From the NCBI RefSeq assembly GCF_030908215.1, contig NZ_JAVFJK010000003.1:61883-125882 (forward strand): 64,000 nt of DNA. Direction: 5' to 3'. A program made the position numbers and the translations under genes. The DNA is from Sinomonas sp. ASV486. Its GTDB lineage: Bacteria; Actinomycetota; Actinomycetes; Actinomycetales; Micrococcaceae. The notes beneath the pieces were generated by a model. It had not been told where the DNA came from, ran no database searches, and was given only the letters and a program-made list of their open reading frames with translations. Shown piece by piece: positions 31,669 to 40,573 of this stretch (positions within the stretch are counted from its first letter, which is position 1; each line of letters begins with the position of its first letter).

Positions 31669-31684
31669 TCGAAAATGTCTTCGA
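31669..31684 (-). promoter_or_regulatory. LexA-like SOS box upstream of uvrA
   Basis: TCGAAAATGTCTTCGA is a TCGAA-N6-TTCGA dyad with the outer arms of the actinobacterial LexA site (TCGAAC-N4-GTTCGA). The inner C and G are not kept. It covers the -35 position relative to the -10 at 31646-31651, where a repressor would block uvrA, a common SOS gene in actinobacteria. Confidence 0.5.
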
Positions 31685-31691
31685 TGCAGCC

Positions 31692-32099
31692 TCAGGAGCG
31701 GCCGGCACCCGGATGGTCCCGCCGGGCATACGCCGCCATGAGGAGAGCCTTGGCCTCGTCGAGAGAACAGCCTCGGGACGCTGCGGCCTCGGCGAACACT
31801 GCGGCCGCCGTCGAAAGCTCCTCTTCGCGCCGGCCACGCGGTGCCACGGTAGTTCCAGCGCGCCCAGCTGTGGCTAGGACGCCTGCCTCCTCGAGTTCGC
31901 GATAGGCACGGGCCACGGTGTGCGGCGCGACGCCGAGTGCGCCGGCAAGCCCGCGCACGGGCGGAAGCTTCGCGCCGACCGCGAGCCGGCCGTCGTCGAC
32001 CAGCGTCAGGATGTGCTTGCGGAGCTGCTCGAAGAGAGGAGTGGCGAGCTCGGAATTGGGGCGCCATCGCCCGGGGAACTCGCCCTGTGCCGTTGACAT
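31692..32099 (-). CDS. GntR-family regulator, short YtrA-like type
   Basis: 135 residues. The GntR winged helix is clear near 20-87 (LFEQLRKHILTLVDDGRL, LPPVRGLAGALGVAPHTVARAYRELE). Instead of an effector domain it has only about 45 residues, as in the YtrA subgroup, which often governs ABC transporters. No such transporter is adjacent, so the target may be the divergent metallo-hydrolase gene 35 bases away, with which its promoter overlaps. TACGCT six bases before the ATG indicates a leaderless mRNA. Confidence 0.9.
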   Translation of the reverse strand: MSTAQGEFPGRWRPNSELATPLFEQLRKHILTLVDDGRLAVGAKLPPVRGLAGALGVAPHTVARAYRELEEAGVLATAGRAGTTVAPRGRREEELSTAAAVFAEAAASRGCSLDEAKALLMAAYARRDHPGAGRS

Positions 32100-32105
32100 T
32101 GGCCC

Positions 32106-32111
32106 AGCGTA
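32106..32111 (-). promoter_or_regulatory. -10 element of gntR-type gene (leaderless)
   Basis: Minus-strand TACGCT, six bases from the ATG at 32099. It lies only eleven bases from the opposing -10 at 32123. Confidence 0.5.
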
Positions 32112-32122
32112 GCGAAACTGCC

Positions 32123-32128
32123 TAGGGT
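32123..32128 (+). promoter_or_regulatory. -10 element of metallo-hydrolase gene (leaderless)
   Basis: TAGGGT, six bases from the ATG at 32135. Confidence 0.55.
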
Positions 32129-32134
32129 GACGTC

Positions 32135-32803
32135 ATGAGCAGCCTCGTCAAAGATCTCGGACGCGTCACGGTCCGCCGGATTTCCGTGAGCGACATGGAC
32201 AACAACGTCTACCTCATCACTGCGAAGGAGTCCGGGGCGCAGGTCCTCATCGACGCGGCCGACGACGTGCCCGCGATCCAGGCGCTTCTCGCAGAGGGTG
32301 CCGCCGACGCCGCAGGCGCAGCGAGACCCGCCACGCTGGCGCTCATCGCCACGACGCATCAGCACTGGGACCACACCCGCGCCCTCGAGGGACTCGTTGC
32401 CGCAACCCATGCTCCCGTGGCCGCCGGGCGCCAGGACGTCGCGGGCATCCCGGTACCGGTCGACGTCGTGCTCGACCACGGAGACGTGCCGGGAGCCGGC
32501 AAGGACTGGGGCTTCGAGCTGAGGGCCGTCCACCTGCGCGGCCATACCCCGGGTTCGATCGCCTATGTCCTCACCGAAGAGGACTCGGCGCCGCTCATCT
32601 TCTCGGGTGACTCGCTCTTCCCGGGCGGCGTCGGCAACACGCAGAAGGACCCCGATCGCTTCGAACTGCTGTACGGAGACGTGGTCGAGCGGCTCTTCTC
32701 CGTCTACCCGGACGAGGCCGAAGTCCATCCGGGCCACGGGAAGCCGACCACACTCGGTGCCGAACGCCCTCATCTGGAGGAGTGGCGCGAGCGTGGTTGG
32801 TAG
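32135..32803 (+). CDS. Metallo-beta-lactamase-fold hydrolase
   Basis: 222 residues, a glyoxalase II-like MBL-fold protein. The metal motif TTHQHWDH is near residues 70-77; further ligands are in HLRGHTPGSIAY, FSGDSLFPGG (Asp) and VHPGHGKPTT (His). The glutamine in HxHxDH context is seen as H-Q-H-W-D-H. A counterpart lies next to uvrA in mycobacteria (Rv1637c, from memory). It overlaps the amidohydrolase gene, so the two probably act together. The substrate is unknown, with a thioester or lactone likely. Confidence 0.9.
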   Translation: MSSLVKDLGRVTVRRISVSDMDNNVYLITAKESGAQVLIDAADDVPAIQALLAEGAADAAGAARPATLALIATTHQHWDHTRALEGLVAATHAPVAAGRQDVAGIPVPVDVVLDHGDVPGAGKDWGFELRAVHLRGHTPGSIAYVLTEEDSAPLIFSGDSLFPGGVGNTQKDPDRFELLYGDVVERLFSVYPDEAEVHPGHGKPTTLGAERPHLEEWRERGW

Positions 32804-33737
32804 TCCAACCCCGTCCCTGACCACTCCCGGTCCGCTCACCGATGAGGAGATCCCCCGCTACCTCGAACGGCTCGGCCTCCCGGGGCTCGCGGACATCCAC
32901 GTCCACTTCCTGCCGCAGAACATGCTCGACAAGGTGTGGCGGTATTTCGACCGGGCGGAAGAAACCTACGGCTGGCCATGGCCGATCGCCTACCGCGTCA
33001 GCGAGGAGGAAAGGCTCCGGCTGGCCCGTGGCTTCGGCCTCGCCGCGATCCCTGCGCTCTCCTACCCACACAAGCCCGGCATGGCCCGGTGGCTCAATGA
33101 CTGGAGCGCCGACCTCGCCCGCCGCGTCCCTGACGTCATCCACTGCGCCACGATGTACCCCGAGCCGGACGCCGGCCAGTACGTCGCCGGGGCGCTCGCT
33201 GCGGGGGCCCGGCTGTTCAAGGTCCACGTCCAGGTGGGGAAGTTCGGCCCGGACGATCTGATGCTTGAGCCAGCCTGGGCGGCGCTCGAAGAAGCTGGCG
33301 TGCCAGTCGTGATCCATGCGGGATCGAAGCCGCTTCCCGGAACGTTCACGGGACCCGAGCGGGTTGCCCGCCTCCTCGATCGCCATCCGCAACTCGCCCT
33401 CGTCATCGCACACTTGGGCATGCCCGAGTACTGGGAGTTCGCCGACCTCGCCGAGCGGTTCCCCCGCGTGCACCTCGATACAACAATGGTCGCGACAGAC
33501 TTCACGGAACGGTTCGCACCACTGCCCGAGGGCTTCCCAGCGCGACTCGCAGAGCTCGGCGACCGCGTGGTCCTCGGATCTGACTTCCCCAACATTCCCT
33601 ACGCCTACGCGCACCAGCTCTATGCCCTCGCACGGCTCGACCTCGGGGACGACTGGATGCGCAAGGTCCTCTGGGAGAACGGCGCCAGACTGCTCGGTCT
33701 GGGCAGCCCGGCGAATCTGACGGCCCGGCGAACCTGA
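32793..33737 (+). CDS. Amidohydrolase-2 family metal-dependent hydrolase
   Basis: 314 residues, a TIM-barrel amidohydrolase of the ACMSD/PF04909 type. Metal-site features are the HxH pair in LADIHVHFLP near 27-36, the lysine region in LFKVHVQVGKF, VVIHAGSKPLPG, LVIAHLGMPEYW and the aspartate in VLGSDFPNIPYAY. Members hydrolyse or decarboxylate aromatic and cyclic carboxylates. GTG start at 32793 with GGAGGAG upstream, overlapping the MBL gene by 11 bases. Substrate not predictable. Confidence 0.88.
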   Translation: MVGSPTPSLTTPGPLTDEEIPRYLERLGLPGLADIHVHFLPQNMLDKVWRYFDRAEETYGWPWPIAYRVSEEERLRLARGFGLAAIPALSYPHKPGMARWLNDWSADLARRVPDVIHCATMYPEPDAGQYVAGALAAGARLFKVHVQVGKFGPDDLMLEPAWAALEEAGVPVVIHAGSKPLPGTFTGPERVARLLDRHPQLALVIAHLGMPEYWEFADLAERFPRVHLDTTMVATDFTERFAPLPEGFPARLAELGDRVVLGSDFPNIPYAYAHQLYALARLDLGDDWMRKVLWENGARLLGLGSPANLTARRT

Positions 33738-33745
33738 CGGCTGGC

Positions 33746-34552
33746 TCAGGCGCCGTCAGGCTTCCTGCCCACCAGGAAGATCCGCCGGAACGGGAACACC
33801 GTGGTGACGACGCCGTCGCGCTCCACCGTGGGGTAGGCATCGAAGAGGAGCTGGTTGTACTGCTCCTCGAACTGTGCTCCCTCCCGGGGCGAGAGCGCAT
33901 CGAGCACGGGGCGGAGGCCAGTGCCCCGCACCCAGTTCAGCACCGCGTCCTCTCCCGTGAGGACCTGGCAGTAGGTGGTCTCCCAGACGTCGGCGTCCCA
34001 GCCGGCGTCGAGCATGAGCTCGAGATAGCCCGAGGGCTCCGAGACGGCGTCGGTGTGGCGCAGCACTCCCCGCAGCCGCTGGTCCCACTGCGAGGACTCC
34101 GCGAGCTCGCGCATGAGGGTGTGCGACGGCGCCGAGAAGTTGCCGGGCACCTGGACCGCGAGCCACGCCCCCGGGACGAGCTGCTCGAGCCACCGGCCGA
34201 TGAGGCCCTGATGACCCGGCACCCACTGGAGGGCTGCGTTCGAGACGACCACGTCGACGTCCTCCGCCGGTTCCCACCGCAGGATGTCTCCGTGCGTGAA
34301 CACGAGGCCCTGGCGCGCGCCGAACCGCGAGCGCGCGGCGTCGAGCATCGTCTCCGAGCTGTCAACGCCCTCGATGAGAGCCTCCGGCCAGCGATCCGCG
34401 AGAGAGGCGGTGAGCCCGCCCGGCCCGCAGCCCAAGTCGACCACCCGGCGCGGGGCGCTCGCGGCGATGCGGCCCGTGAGGTCGTAGAACGGCCGCGCAC
34501 GGTGATCCCCGAACGCGGTGTACAGGGCCGGGTCCCACGTGGGAGAACTCAT
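33746..34552 (-). CDS. tam: Trans-aconitate 2-methyltransferase-like SAM enzyme
   Basis: 268 residues, a class I SAM-dependent methyltransferase. The SAM motif VVDLGCGPGGLT is near 37-48, then EGVDSSETML and VVVSNAALQWV (post-motif). The N-terminus WDPALYTAFGDHRARPFYDL is strongly Tam-like; Tam methylates trans-aconitate, an inhibitor of aconitase. TAGCGT six bases before its ATG marks a leaderless start; it is divergent from the helicase gene with 34 bases between. Eight bases separate it from the convergent amidohydrolase. Confidence 0.85.
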   Translation of the reverse strand: MSSPTWDPALYTAFGDHRARPFYDLTGRIAASAPRRVVDLGCGPGGLTASLADRWPEALIEGVDSSETMLDAARSRFGARQGLVFTHGDILRWEPAEDVDVVVSNAALQWVPGHQGLIGRWLEQLVPGAWLAVQVPGNFSAPSHTLMRELAESSQWDQRLRGVLRHTDAVSEPSGYLELMLDAGWDADVWETTYCQVLTGEDAVLNWVRGTGLRPVLDALSPREGAQFEEQYNQLLFDAYPTVERDGVVTTVFPFRRIFLVGRKPDGA

Positions 34553-34558
34553 GGGTCC

Positions 34559-34564
34559 ACGCTA
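34559..34564 (-). promoter_or_regulatory. -10 element of tam (leaderless)
   Basis: Minus-strand TAGCGT, six bases from the ATG at 34552. Confidence 0.55.
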
Positions 34565-34571
34565 ATCCGGA

Positions 34572-34577
34572 TAGTCT
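34572..34577 (+). promoter_or_regulatory. -10 element of DUF3516 helicase gene
   Basis: TAGTCT, nine bases from the ATG at 34587, so the leader would be two or three bases at most. Confidence 0.45.
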
Positions 34578-34586
34578 GGGGGCGCC

Positions 34587-37136
34587 ATGCGACTCGATAC
34601 CCTGATCCCCGCGCCGTCCTCCCGCCCCGACCTCGCCGATGCGGTGTACGACGCCTTCGTGGGCTGGGCCGAAGACCGTGGCCTGTCCCTTTATCCTGCG
34701 CAGGACGAGGCGGTCCTCGAGCTCGTGTCGGGAGCCAACGTGATCCTCGCGACGCCCACGGGCTCCGGCAAGTCCCTCGTCGCGATTGCCGCGCACTTCC
34801 ACGGCCTGGCGACCGGCCAGCGCAGCTACTACACCGCACCGATCAAAGCGCTCGTCTCGGAGAAGTTCTTCGCCCTGTGCGAGATCTTCGGCGCCGAGCA
34901 CGTCGGCATGGTCACGGGAGACTCCTCGGTCAATCCCGATGCCCCGATCATCTGCTGCACGGCCGAGATCCTCGCCAACCATGCACTCCGCGAAGGCGCC
35001 GCCGCCGAGCTCGGCCCGGTGGTCATGGACGAGTTCCACTTCTACTCGGACCCGCAGCGCGGCTGGGCGTGGCAGGTGCCGCTCCTCGAGCTCCCCCAGG
35101 CGCAGTTCCTCCTCATGAGCGCCACACTCGGCGACGTGAGCCGCTTCGAGACGGAACTCACCGAGCGCACGGGACGCACGACGACGACCGTCGCCCACGC
35201 TGAACGGCCCATTCCGCTGCACTACTACTACGAGGAGAAGCCCGTCCACGAGACGCTCGAGGAACTGCTCGCGACCAAACAGGTCCCGGTCTACGTGGTG
35301 CACTTCAGCCAGCTCGAGGCCATCGAGCGCGCCCAGCAGCTCATGAGCGTGAACATGTGCACGCGCGAGGAGAAGGACCGGATCGCCGAGCTCATCGGGC
35401 ACTTCCGGTTCGCGGCGGGCTTCGGCAAGACGCTCAACCGACTCGTGCGCCACGGTATCGGCGTCCATCACGCGGGCATGCTGCCCAAGTACCGGCGCCT
35501 TGTCGAGCAGCTCGCGCAGGCTGGCCTCCTCAAGGTCATCTGCGGCACGGACACGCTCGGTGTGGGGATCAACGTGCCCATCCGCACGGTCCTGCTCACG
35601 GCGCTGAGCAAGTTCGACGGTTCCCGAACGCGTCACCTGAACGCACGCGAGTTCCACCAGATCGCGGGCCGCGCGGGGCGGGCCGGGTACGACACGGCCG
35701 GGACCGTCGTCGTGCAGGCGCCCGAGCATGTGGTCGAGAACAACCGCGCGATGGACAAGGCCCGGGCGAAATTCGGCGACGACCAGCGCAAGCTGCGACA
35801 GGTCGTGAAGAAGAAGCCGCCCGAGGGTTTCGTCTCGTGGGGCCGGCCCACGTTCGAGAAGCTCGTCGAGGGGTCGCCGGAGCCGCTGACCTCGAGCTTC
35901 ACCGTCACGCACGCGATGCTCCTGAACCTCATGGCCAGACCCGGCAACCCGTTCGCGGCCGCCCACCGGCTCCTCACGGAGAACCACGAGCCGCGGCCCG
36001 TGCAGCTGCGCCTCATGCGGCGCGCCCTCGGCATCCTGCGCGAACTCATCGCCGCGGACGTCGTCGAGCGGATCCCGGACAGCGAGCTGACGCCCGAACA
36101 GCGCGCGAGCGGGCACACCCTGCGCCTCATGGTGGACCTCCAGGAGAACTTCGCGCTCAACCAGCCCCTGTCCCCCTTCGCGCTCGCCGCGCTCGACCTG
36201 CTCGGTCCCGAGACACCGTCGTACGCGCTCGACGTCGTCTCCGTCATCGAGGCAACCCTCGAGAAGCCCCGGCAGATCCTTTCCGCCCAGCTCAAGCGGG
36301 CCCGCACGGAGGCCGTCGCGGCGATGAAAGCGGACGGCGTCGAATACACCGAGCGCATGAACGCGCTCGACGCCGTGACGTACCCCGAACCGCTCAAGGA
36401 GCTCCTCGAGGCCGCCTTCGGGGAGTACCGCAAGCACGCGCCGTGGGTCGGCGACTTCGAGCTCGCGCCGAAGTCCGTCGTGCGTGACATGTACGAGAGG
36501 GCGATGGACTTCGGCGAGTTCGTCCAGTTCTACGGACTGGCACGGAGCGAGGGCATCGTGCTGCGGTACCTCACCGACGCGTTCAAGGCCCTGCGCCAGA
36601 CGGTCCCGCAGGACGCTCTGCGAGAGGACCTCGAGGACCTCATTGCCTGGCTCGGCGAGCTGGTCCGCCAGGTGGACTCGAGCCTCCTGGACGAGTGGGA
36701 GGAGCTCACGAGCGGCAGGGACCTCCACACCCATGACGCCCCGCCGCCTCCCCCGCCGGCGCTCACGTCCAACGTGCGCGCATTCCGTGTCATGGTCCGG
36801 AACGAGCTGTTCCGGCGCGTCGAGCTCTTCGCGGACGAGGACTCCCAGGCACTTGCCGCGCTTGACGGTGAGGCCGGGTTCGGCGTCGAGGCATGGGAGG
36901 AGGCGCTCGACGGCTACTTCGAGGAGCACGAGGACATCGCCACCGGGCCCGACGCACGCGGCCCGCAGCTGCTCATCATCGATGAAAGGCCCGGCCTGTG
37001 GCACGTGCGGCAGATCTTCGACGATCCCGCCGGCAACCGTGACTGGGGCTTCTCGGCCGACGTCGACCTCGCCGAGAGCGATGCGGCTGGCAGCGCCGTG
37101 ATCCGCGTGACCAAGATCGGAAGGCTCGACGGTTAG
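34587..37136 (+). CDS. Superfamily 2 helicase with DUF3516 C-terminal region
   Basis: 849 residues. Walker A ATPTGSGKS is at 55-63, the DEFH box at 148-151 (a Ski2-like variant of DEAD), then LLMSATLGD, GIGVHHAGMLPKYRR and FHQIAGRAGRAGYD as motifs III, IV-V and VI. The last 450 residues match the DUF3516 region of an actinobacterial helicase group, with an acidic C-terminus and a polyproline patch near 720-727. Related Ski2-like proteins unwind RNA or DNA; which one applies here is unknown. The GNAT gene follows nine bases downstream. Confidence 0.88.
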   Translation: MRLDTLIPAPSSRPDLADAVYDAFVGWAEDRGLSLYPAQDEAVLELVSGANVILATPTGSGKSLVAIAAHFHGLATGQRSYYTAPIKALVSEKFFALCEIFGAEHVGMVTGDSSVNPDAPIICCTAEILANHALREGAAAELGPVVMDEFHFYSDPQRGWAWQVPLLELPQAQFLLMSATLGDVSRFETELTERTGRTTTTVAHAERPIPLHYYYEEKPVHETLEELLATKQVPVYVVHFSQLEAIERAQQLMSVNMCTREEKDRIAELIGHFRFAAGFGKTLNRLVRHGIGVHHAGMLPKYRRLVEQLAQAGLLKVICGTDTLGVGINVPIRTVLLTALSKFDGSRTRHLNAREFHQIAGRAGRAGYDTAGTVVVQAPEHVVENNRAMDKARAKFGDDQRKLRQVVKKKPPEGFVSWGRPTFEKLVEGSPEPLTSSFTVTHAMLLNLMARPGNPFAAAHRLLTENHEPRPVQLRLMRRALGILRELIAADVVERIPDSELTPEQRASGHTLRLMVDLQENFALNQPLSPFALAALDLLGPETPSYALDVVSVIEATLEKPRQILSAQLKRARTEAVAAMKADGVEYTERMNALDAVTYPEPLKELLEAAFGEYRKHAPWVGDFELAPKSVVRDMYERAMDFGEFVQFYGLARSEGIVLRYLTDAFKALRQTVPQDALREDLEDLIAWLGELVRQVDSSLLDEWEELTSGRDLHTHDAPPPPPPALTSNVRAFRVMVRNELFRRVELFADEDSQALAALDGEAGFGVEAWEEALDGYFEEHEDIATGPDARGPQLLIIDERPGLWHVRQIFDDPAGNRDWGFSADVDLAESDAAGSAVIRVTKIGRLDG

Positions 37137-37139
37137 GTT
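37134..37139 (+). promoter_or_regulatory. -10-like element before GNAT gene
   Basis: TAGGTT overlaps the helicase stop and ends six bases before the ATG at 37146. The six bases are GGAGGT, so a ribosome site and co-transcription explain the start equally well. Confidence 0.3.
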
Positions 37140-37145
37140 GGAGGT

Positions 37146-37694
37146 ATGAGTTCCTCATCCGTTGCCGTGCCCCGCCGCGCTGATTCTTCCCGCCCACCCG
37201 CGCGAGCGAGCCTCCGGCCCGCCGCTCCCCATGACGTCCCCTCGATCCTCGAGCTCATCCACGAGCTCGCGGTCTATGAGAAGGAACCGGACGCCGTCAA
37301 GAATTCGGTCGAGGCGCTCACGGACCAGCTCTTCGGGGAGAATCCGGCGATCTTCGCCCATGTCGTCGAGGACAGCACATCCGGCTCGCCGGAGGTGCTG
37401 GGCTTCGCGCTCTGGTTCCTCAACTACTCGACGTGGGAGGGCACCCACGGGATCTATTTGGAGGACCTGTACGTTCGGCCCGAGGCCCGCGCCCGCGGCT
37501 ACGGCAAGGCGCTCCTCACCGAGCTTGCGAGGATCGCCGTCGAGCGCGGCTACGCCCGCGTCGAATGGGCCGTCCTGAAGTGGAACGAACCCTCGATCGG
37601 TTTCTACCGCAGTCTGGGCGCATCGCCCCTGGATGAATGGGACACCTTCCGGCTCACGGGTGATGCCCTCGCCGCCTTCGGGGCCGGGCGGTGA
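37146..37694 (+). CDS. GNAT acetyltransferase, diamine-acetyltransferase-like
   Basis: 182 residues. The acetyl-CoA site reads YLEDLYVRPEARARGYGKALL near 100-120, and the C-terminal WAVLKWNEPSIGFYRSLGA is the pattern of spermidine/spermine N-acetyltransferase (SSAT) relatives. The N-terminal 25 residues are Ser/Arg-rich and outside the domain. It overlaps the S33 peptidase gene by four bases (GTGA). A polyamine or amino-acid-like amine is a guess from similarity; the substrate is not proven. Confidence 0.85.
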   Translation: MSSSSVAVPRRADSSRPPARASLRPAAPHDVPSILELIHELAVYEKEPDAVKNSVEALTDQLFGENPAIFAHVVEDSTSGSPEVLGFALWFLNYSTWEGTHGIYLEDLYVRPEARARGYGKALLTELARIAVERGYARVEWAVLKWNEPSIGFYRSLGASPLDEWDTFRLTGDALAAFGAGR

Positions 37695-39070
37695 GTACAG
37701 CGCCGCGTCCGTCACGAGGCACCAGTGGGCTCAGCGGGAGGGTGGCGGCGTCGTCCGCCCACCGTATCGTCGGACGCCATGAGTTCCGCGGACTGCGGAC
37801 CGTGGAGCATGTCTTCGCGGTCCCGATCGACCATGGACGGCCAGACGGCGAGCTCATCGAGGTGTTCGCGCGGGAGTACACCTCGGCCGCGCATCCTGCG
37901 CAAGCCGCCGAGAAGCTGCCGTGGCTTGTGTTCCTGCAGGGCGGCCCGGGAGGCCGGGGCAATCGCGTCACGAGCCTGAGCGGCTGGATGAAGGCAGCCG
38001 CGGCGGACTTCCGCATCCTGATGCTCGACCAGCGGGGAACGGGACTCTCGACCCCCGCCGACCGCGTCACGCTCCCCCACCGGGGCGGCGCCGCTGCGCA
38101 GGCAGAATACCTCTCGCACTTCCGCGCCGACTCGATCGTCCTGGACTGCGAGGCGATCCGGCAGGAGCTCGGGTCCGGCCCTTGGACGGTGTTCGGCCAG
38201 AGCTACGGCGGATTCTGCACCCTCACGTATCTCTCCTTGGCACCCCACGGCCTGCGTCGGGCGCTCCTCACGGGCGGCCTTGCGCCCCTCGAGGGACCCG
38301 CTGAACGCGTCTACCGGGCGACCTACGAGCGGGTTGCCGCACGCAATGCCCAGTACTTCGGCTGGTATCCCGACGACCGCGCGGCCGTGTCCGCCGTGAT
38401 CGGGCACCTGAGGGACCACGACGAGCGGCTACCGTCGGGTGAGCGGCTCACTCCCGAGCGCTTCCAGCTCGTGGGGAGCCTGCTGGGGGGCAACACACGC
38501 GTCGACACGCTGCACTATCTGCTCGAGGACGCCTTCAGCGGTGGGTTGGGCGGCTCAGGCGGCGGGAACGGTGCGCGGCTGTCGGATGTGTTCCTGGCTC
38601 AGGTCCAAGGGCTCGTGACGCGTGCGCCCAACCCCCTCTACGCCGTCCTGCATGAGGCGATCTACGCCCAGGGCGGGGCCACCGATTGGGCCGCGTGGCG
38701 CGTCCTCGATGAGCGCCCCGAGTTCAAGGCCGACGCCGCGGAGCCACTGTTGCTCGGTGAGATGGTCATGCCGTGGTACTTCGAGCAGGATCCGGCGCTC
38801 GTGCCGCTCGCCGAGACTGCCGAGATCCTCGCCCAGAAGTCCGACTGGGGGCCGCTGTACGATTCCGCGCGGCTTGCGGCCAACACCGTGCCGGCCGCCG
38901 CCGCGGTCTACCGTGACGACATCTTCGTAGACCGTGGACTGTCGCTCGAGACGGCTGGCCGCGTGCGCGGCCTTCAGGTCTGGGAGACGTCGGACTTCCA
39001 CCACGACGGCATCACCGACGACGGCGAAGCGATCTTCGCGAGGCTCCTCGGCATGGCAGATCCGGACTGA
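37691..39070 (+). CDS. S33-family alpha/beta hydrolase, proline-iminopeptidase-like
   Basis: 459 residues. An oxyanion loop LQGGPGGRG near 82-90, DQRGTGLS, and the nucleophile elbow FGQSYGGFCTL with its serine identify a prolyl aminopeptidase-type alpha/beta hydrolase. The late histidine is probably in TSDFHHDGIT near residues 435-444. No signal peptide, so it probably acts in the cytoplasm on short peptides. GTG start overlaps the GNAT stop. It is convergent with the MFS gene, 30 bases apart. Confidence 0.88.
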   Translation: MSTAPRPSRGTSGLSGRVAASSAHRIVGRHEFRGLRTVEHVFAVPIDHGRPDGELIEVFAREYTSAAHPAQAAEKLPWLVFLQGGPGGRGNRVTSLSGWMKAAAADFRILMLDQRGTGLSTPADRVTLPHRGGAAAQAEYLSHFRADSIVLDCEAIRQELGSGPWTVFGQSYGGFCTLTYLSLAPHGLRRALLTGGLAPLEGPAERVYRATYERVAARNAQYFGWYPDDRAAVSAVIGHLRDHDERLPSGERLTPERFQLVGSLLGGNTRVDTLHYLLEDAFSGGLGGSGGGNGARLSDVFLAQVQGLVTRAPNPLYAVLHEAIYAQGGATDWAAWRVLDERPEFKADAAEPLLLGEMVMPWYFEQDPALVPLAETAEILAQKSDWGPLYDSARLAANTVPAAAAVYRDDIFVDRGLSLETAGRVRGLQVWETSDFHHDGITDDGEAIFARLLGMADPD

Positions 39071-39100
39071 GGGTGAATCCGGCCGCGTGGTCATCACGTG

Positions 39101-40573
39101 TTAGACACGGGCCGGTCGCCCTCTGCTCATCATCGCGCCCACGAGGAGGGCCACACTGAGCGCACCCGCGACGAGGGCGAGGCCGGGGAATCCGACAAGA
39201 GACATCACGACGCCGGAGAGCGCACCGCCGAGTGCTCCGGCCAGCCCCATGGCCGTGTCGTTCACACCCTGGGCTTGGACGCGATGCGCCTCGCCCACGC
39301 TTTCGGCCAGCAGCGCGGAGCCAGCAATCGTTGCCGCGGACCAGCCGAGTCCGAGGAGGACCAGCGCCACTGTCACCGCAGCGGGACTCGAGGCGCCGAT
39401 CGCAGCGAGCGCCACGGAGACCAGAAGTATCCCATGGCCTCCCGCGAGGACGCGGCGTCGACCGAGCCTGTCGGCGAGCCAGCCCATGAGCGGCGAAAGG
39501 GCGTACATTCCCGCGATGTGCAGGGAGATCGTGAATCCTATGAGCGCGAAAGAGTCCGTGCTCACTTGGCCGGCATGCCCCGAGTGGTCCATGGCTCCCA
39601 TGGGCGCAACCGTGACCTGCTGCAGATGCAACGGAGTCATCGACATGACGGCGACCATGACAGCATGGGCCACCACGACTCCCGCGACGGCCAAACCGGC
39701 ACCCGGCGATGTCCGGATCGCGTGCACGCCCCCGCCGAAGGCCTTTCGCCAGGCCTGCCGCCCCGTCGGGACCACTACCTGCCGGGACGTCCAGGCCGGC
39801 GTCGGTGCAGCCGCGTGCTTCCGTGCTTCGAGGAGCGGATCAGGCCGCAGACCGAACCACAGCAGCGCCCCCGCCATCACCATCCCGGTCACGGAGATGA
39901 GGAAGGGTCCAGCTGTCCCGGGCAGGTGGAGGGCTGCCCCAAGTGCCGCGCCGGGCTTGATGAGGTTCGGGCCGGCGACCGCGCCGACGGTGATCGACCA
40001 GACCACGAGGGAGAGATCGCGGCCACGGTGCGCGGCGTCGGCCAGGTCTACGGCGGCAAAGCGCGACTGCAGGTTCACCGCCGATCCGACTCCGAGCAGC
40101 GCGCCGCCAATGAGGAGCAGCGCGAGGGACGATGCCATGGTGGCCAGCACGATGCTCAGCGCGCCGAGGGCCGCAAGGCCAAGTCCGGCCACGAGCGCCG
40201 TCCGCCGTCCACGGGCCGCCGCGAGACCGCTCAGTGGAAGGGCGGCAACGGCTGCCGTGAGCGTGAGCAGCGTCGTGACGGCACCGGCCCAGGCATCGGA
40301 TCCCCCGTACTGAACAGCGAGAAGCGATCCGATGGCGAGGGTCGCACCATTCCCGAGCCCGCTCAGGAGCTGGGCAACGGCCAGGACGCCGACGGCGCGC
40401 CGCTGAATCCGACGGCGAGCGGCGCCGTCGTGAGCAGCGGGCACCGCTACTTCGGACGCAGCCGGCGGCCCACCACTGCCTTGATGCCCACCACTGTTCT
40501 GGATCTCGCCAGCCGGGTTGGCACCGTCGGCCGACAAGTGTGCGCCGACAGTGCCCTCGTCGGCGTCACGCAT
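39101..40573 (-). CDS. Major facilitator superfamily transporter
   Basis: 490 residues with about twelve hydrophobic segments after a 55-residue hydrophilic, Gly/Ala-rich N-terminus. The MFS loop signature is [16 protein letters not shown] between helices 8 and 9, and [15 protein letters not shown] between 2 and 3. A Met/His-rich loop ([12 protein letters not shown]) lies between helices 7 and 8. The ATG at 40573 overlaps the end of uvrB by eight bases. An MFS efflux gene also neighbours uvrB in mycobacteria (Rv1634, from memory). Substrate unknown; drug or metal efflux is possible. Confidence 0.88.
   Translation of the reverse strand: MRDADEGTVGAHLSADGANPAGEIQNSGGHQGSGGPPAASEVAVPAAHDGAARRRIQRRAVGVLAVAQLLSGLGNGATLAIGSLLAVQYGGSDAWAGAVTTLLTLTAAVAALPLSGLAAARGRRTALVAGLGLAALGALSIVLATMASSLALLLIGGALLGVGSAVNLQSRFAAVDLADAAHRGRDLSLVVWSITVGAVAGPNLIKPGAALGAALHLPGTAGPFLISVTGMVMAGALLWFGLRPDPLLEARKHAAAPTPAWTSRQVVVPTGRQAWRKAFGGGVHAIRTSPGAGLAVAGVVVAHAVMVAVMSMTPLHLQQVTVAPMGAMDHSGHAGQVSTDSFALIGFTISLHIAGMYALSPLMGWLADRLGRRRVLAGGHGILLVSVALAAIGASSPAAVTVALVLLGLGWSAATIAGSALLAESVGEAHRVQAQGVNDTAMGLAGALGGALSGVVMSLVGFPGLALVAGALSVALLVGAMMSRGRPARV

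Noticed and set aside
34362-37004. Very long minus-strand open frame (880 codons) opposite the helicase gene
   Set aside because: Composition is Arg/Asp/Gly/Val-rich without any family motif. It is the expected antisense shadow of a high-GC gene whose third positions are nearly all G or C.
38520-38570. Gly/Ser-rich stretch in the S33 peptidase as a frameshift or insertion
   Set aside because: The frame is intact and the loop between family blocks is variable in length, so it is a normal surface loop.
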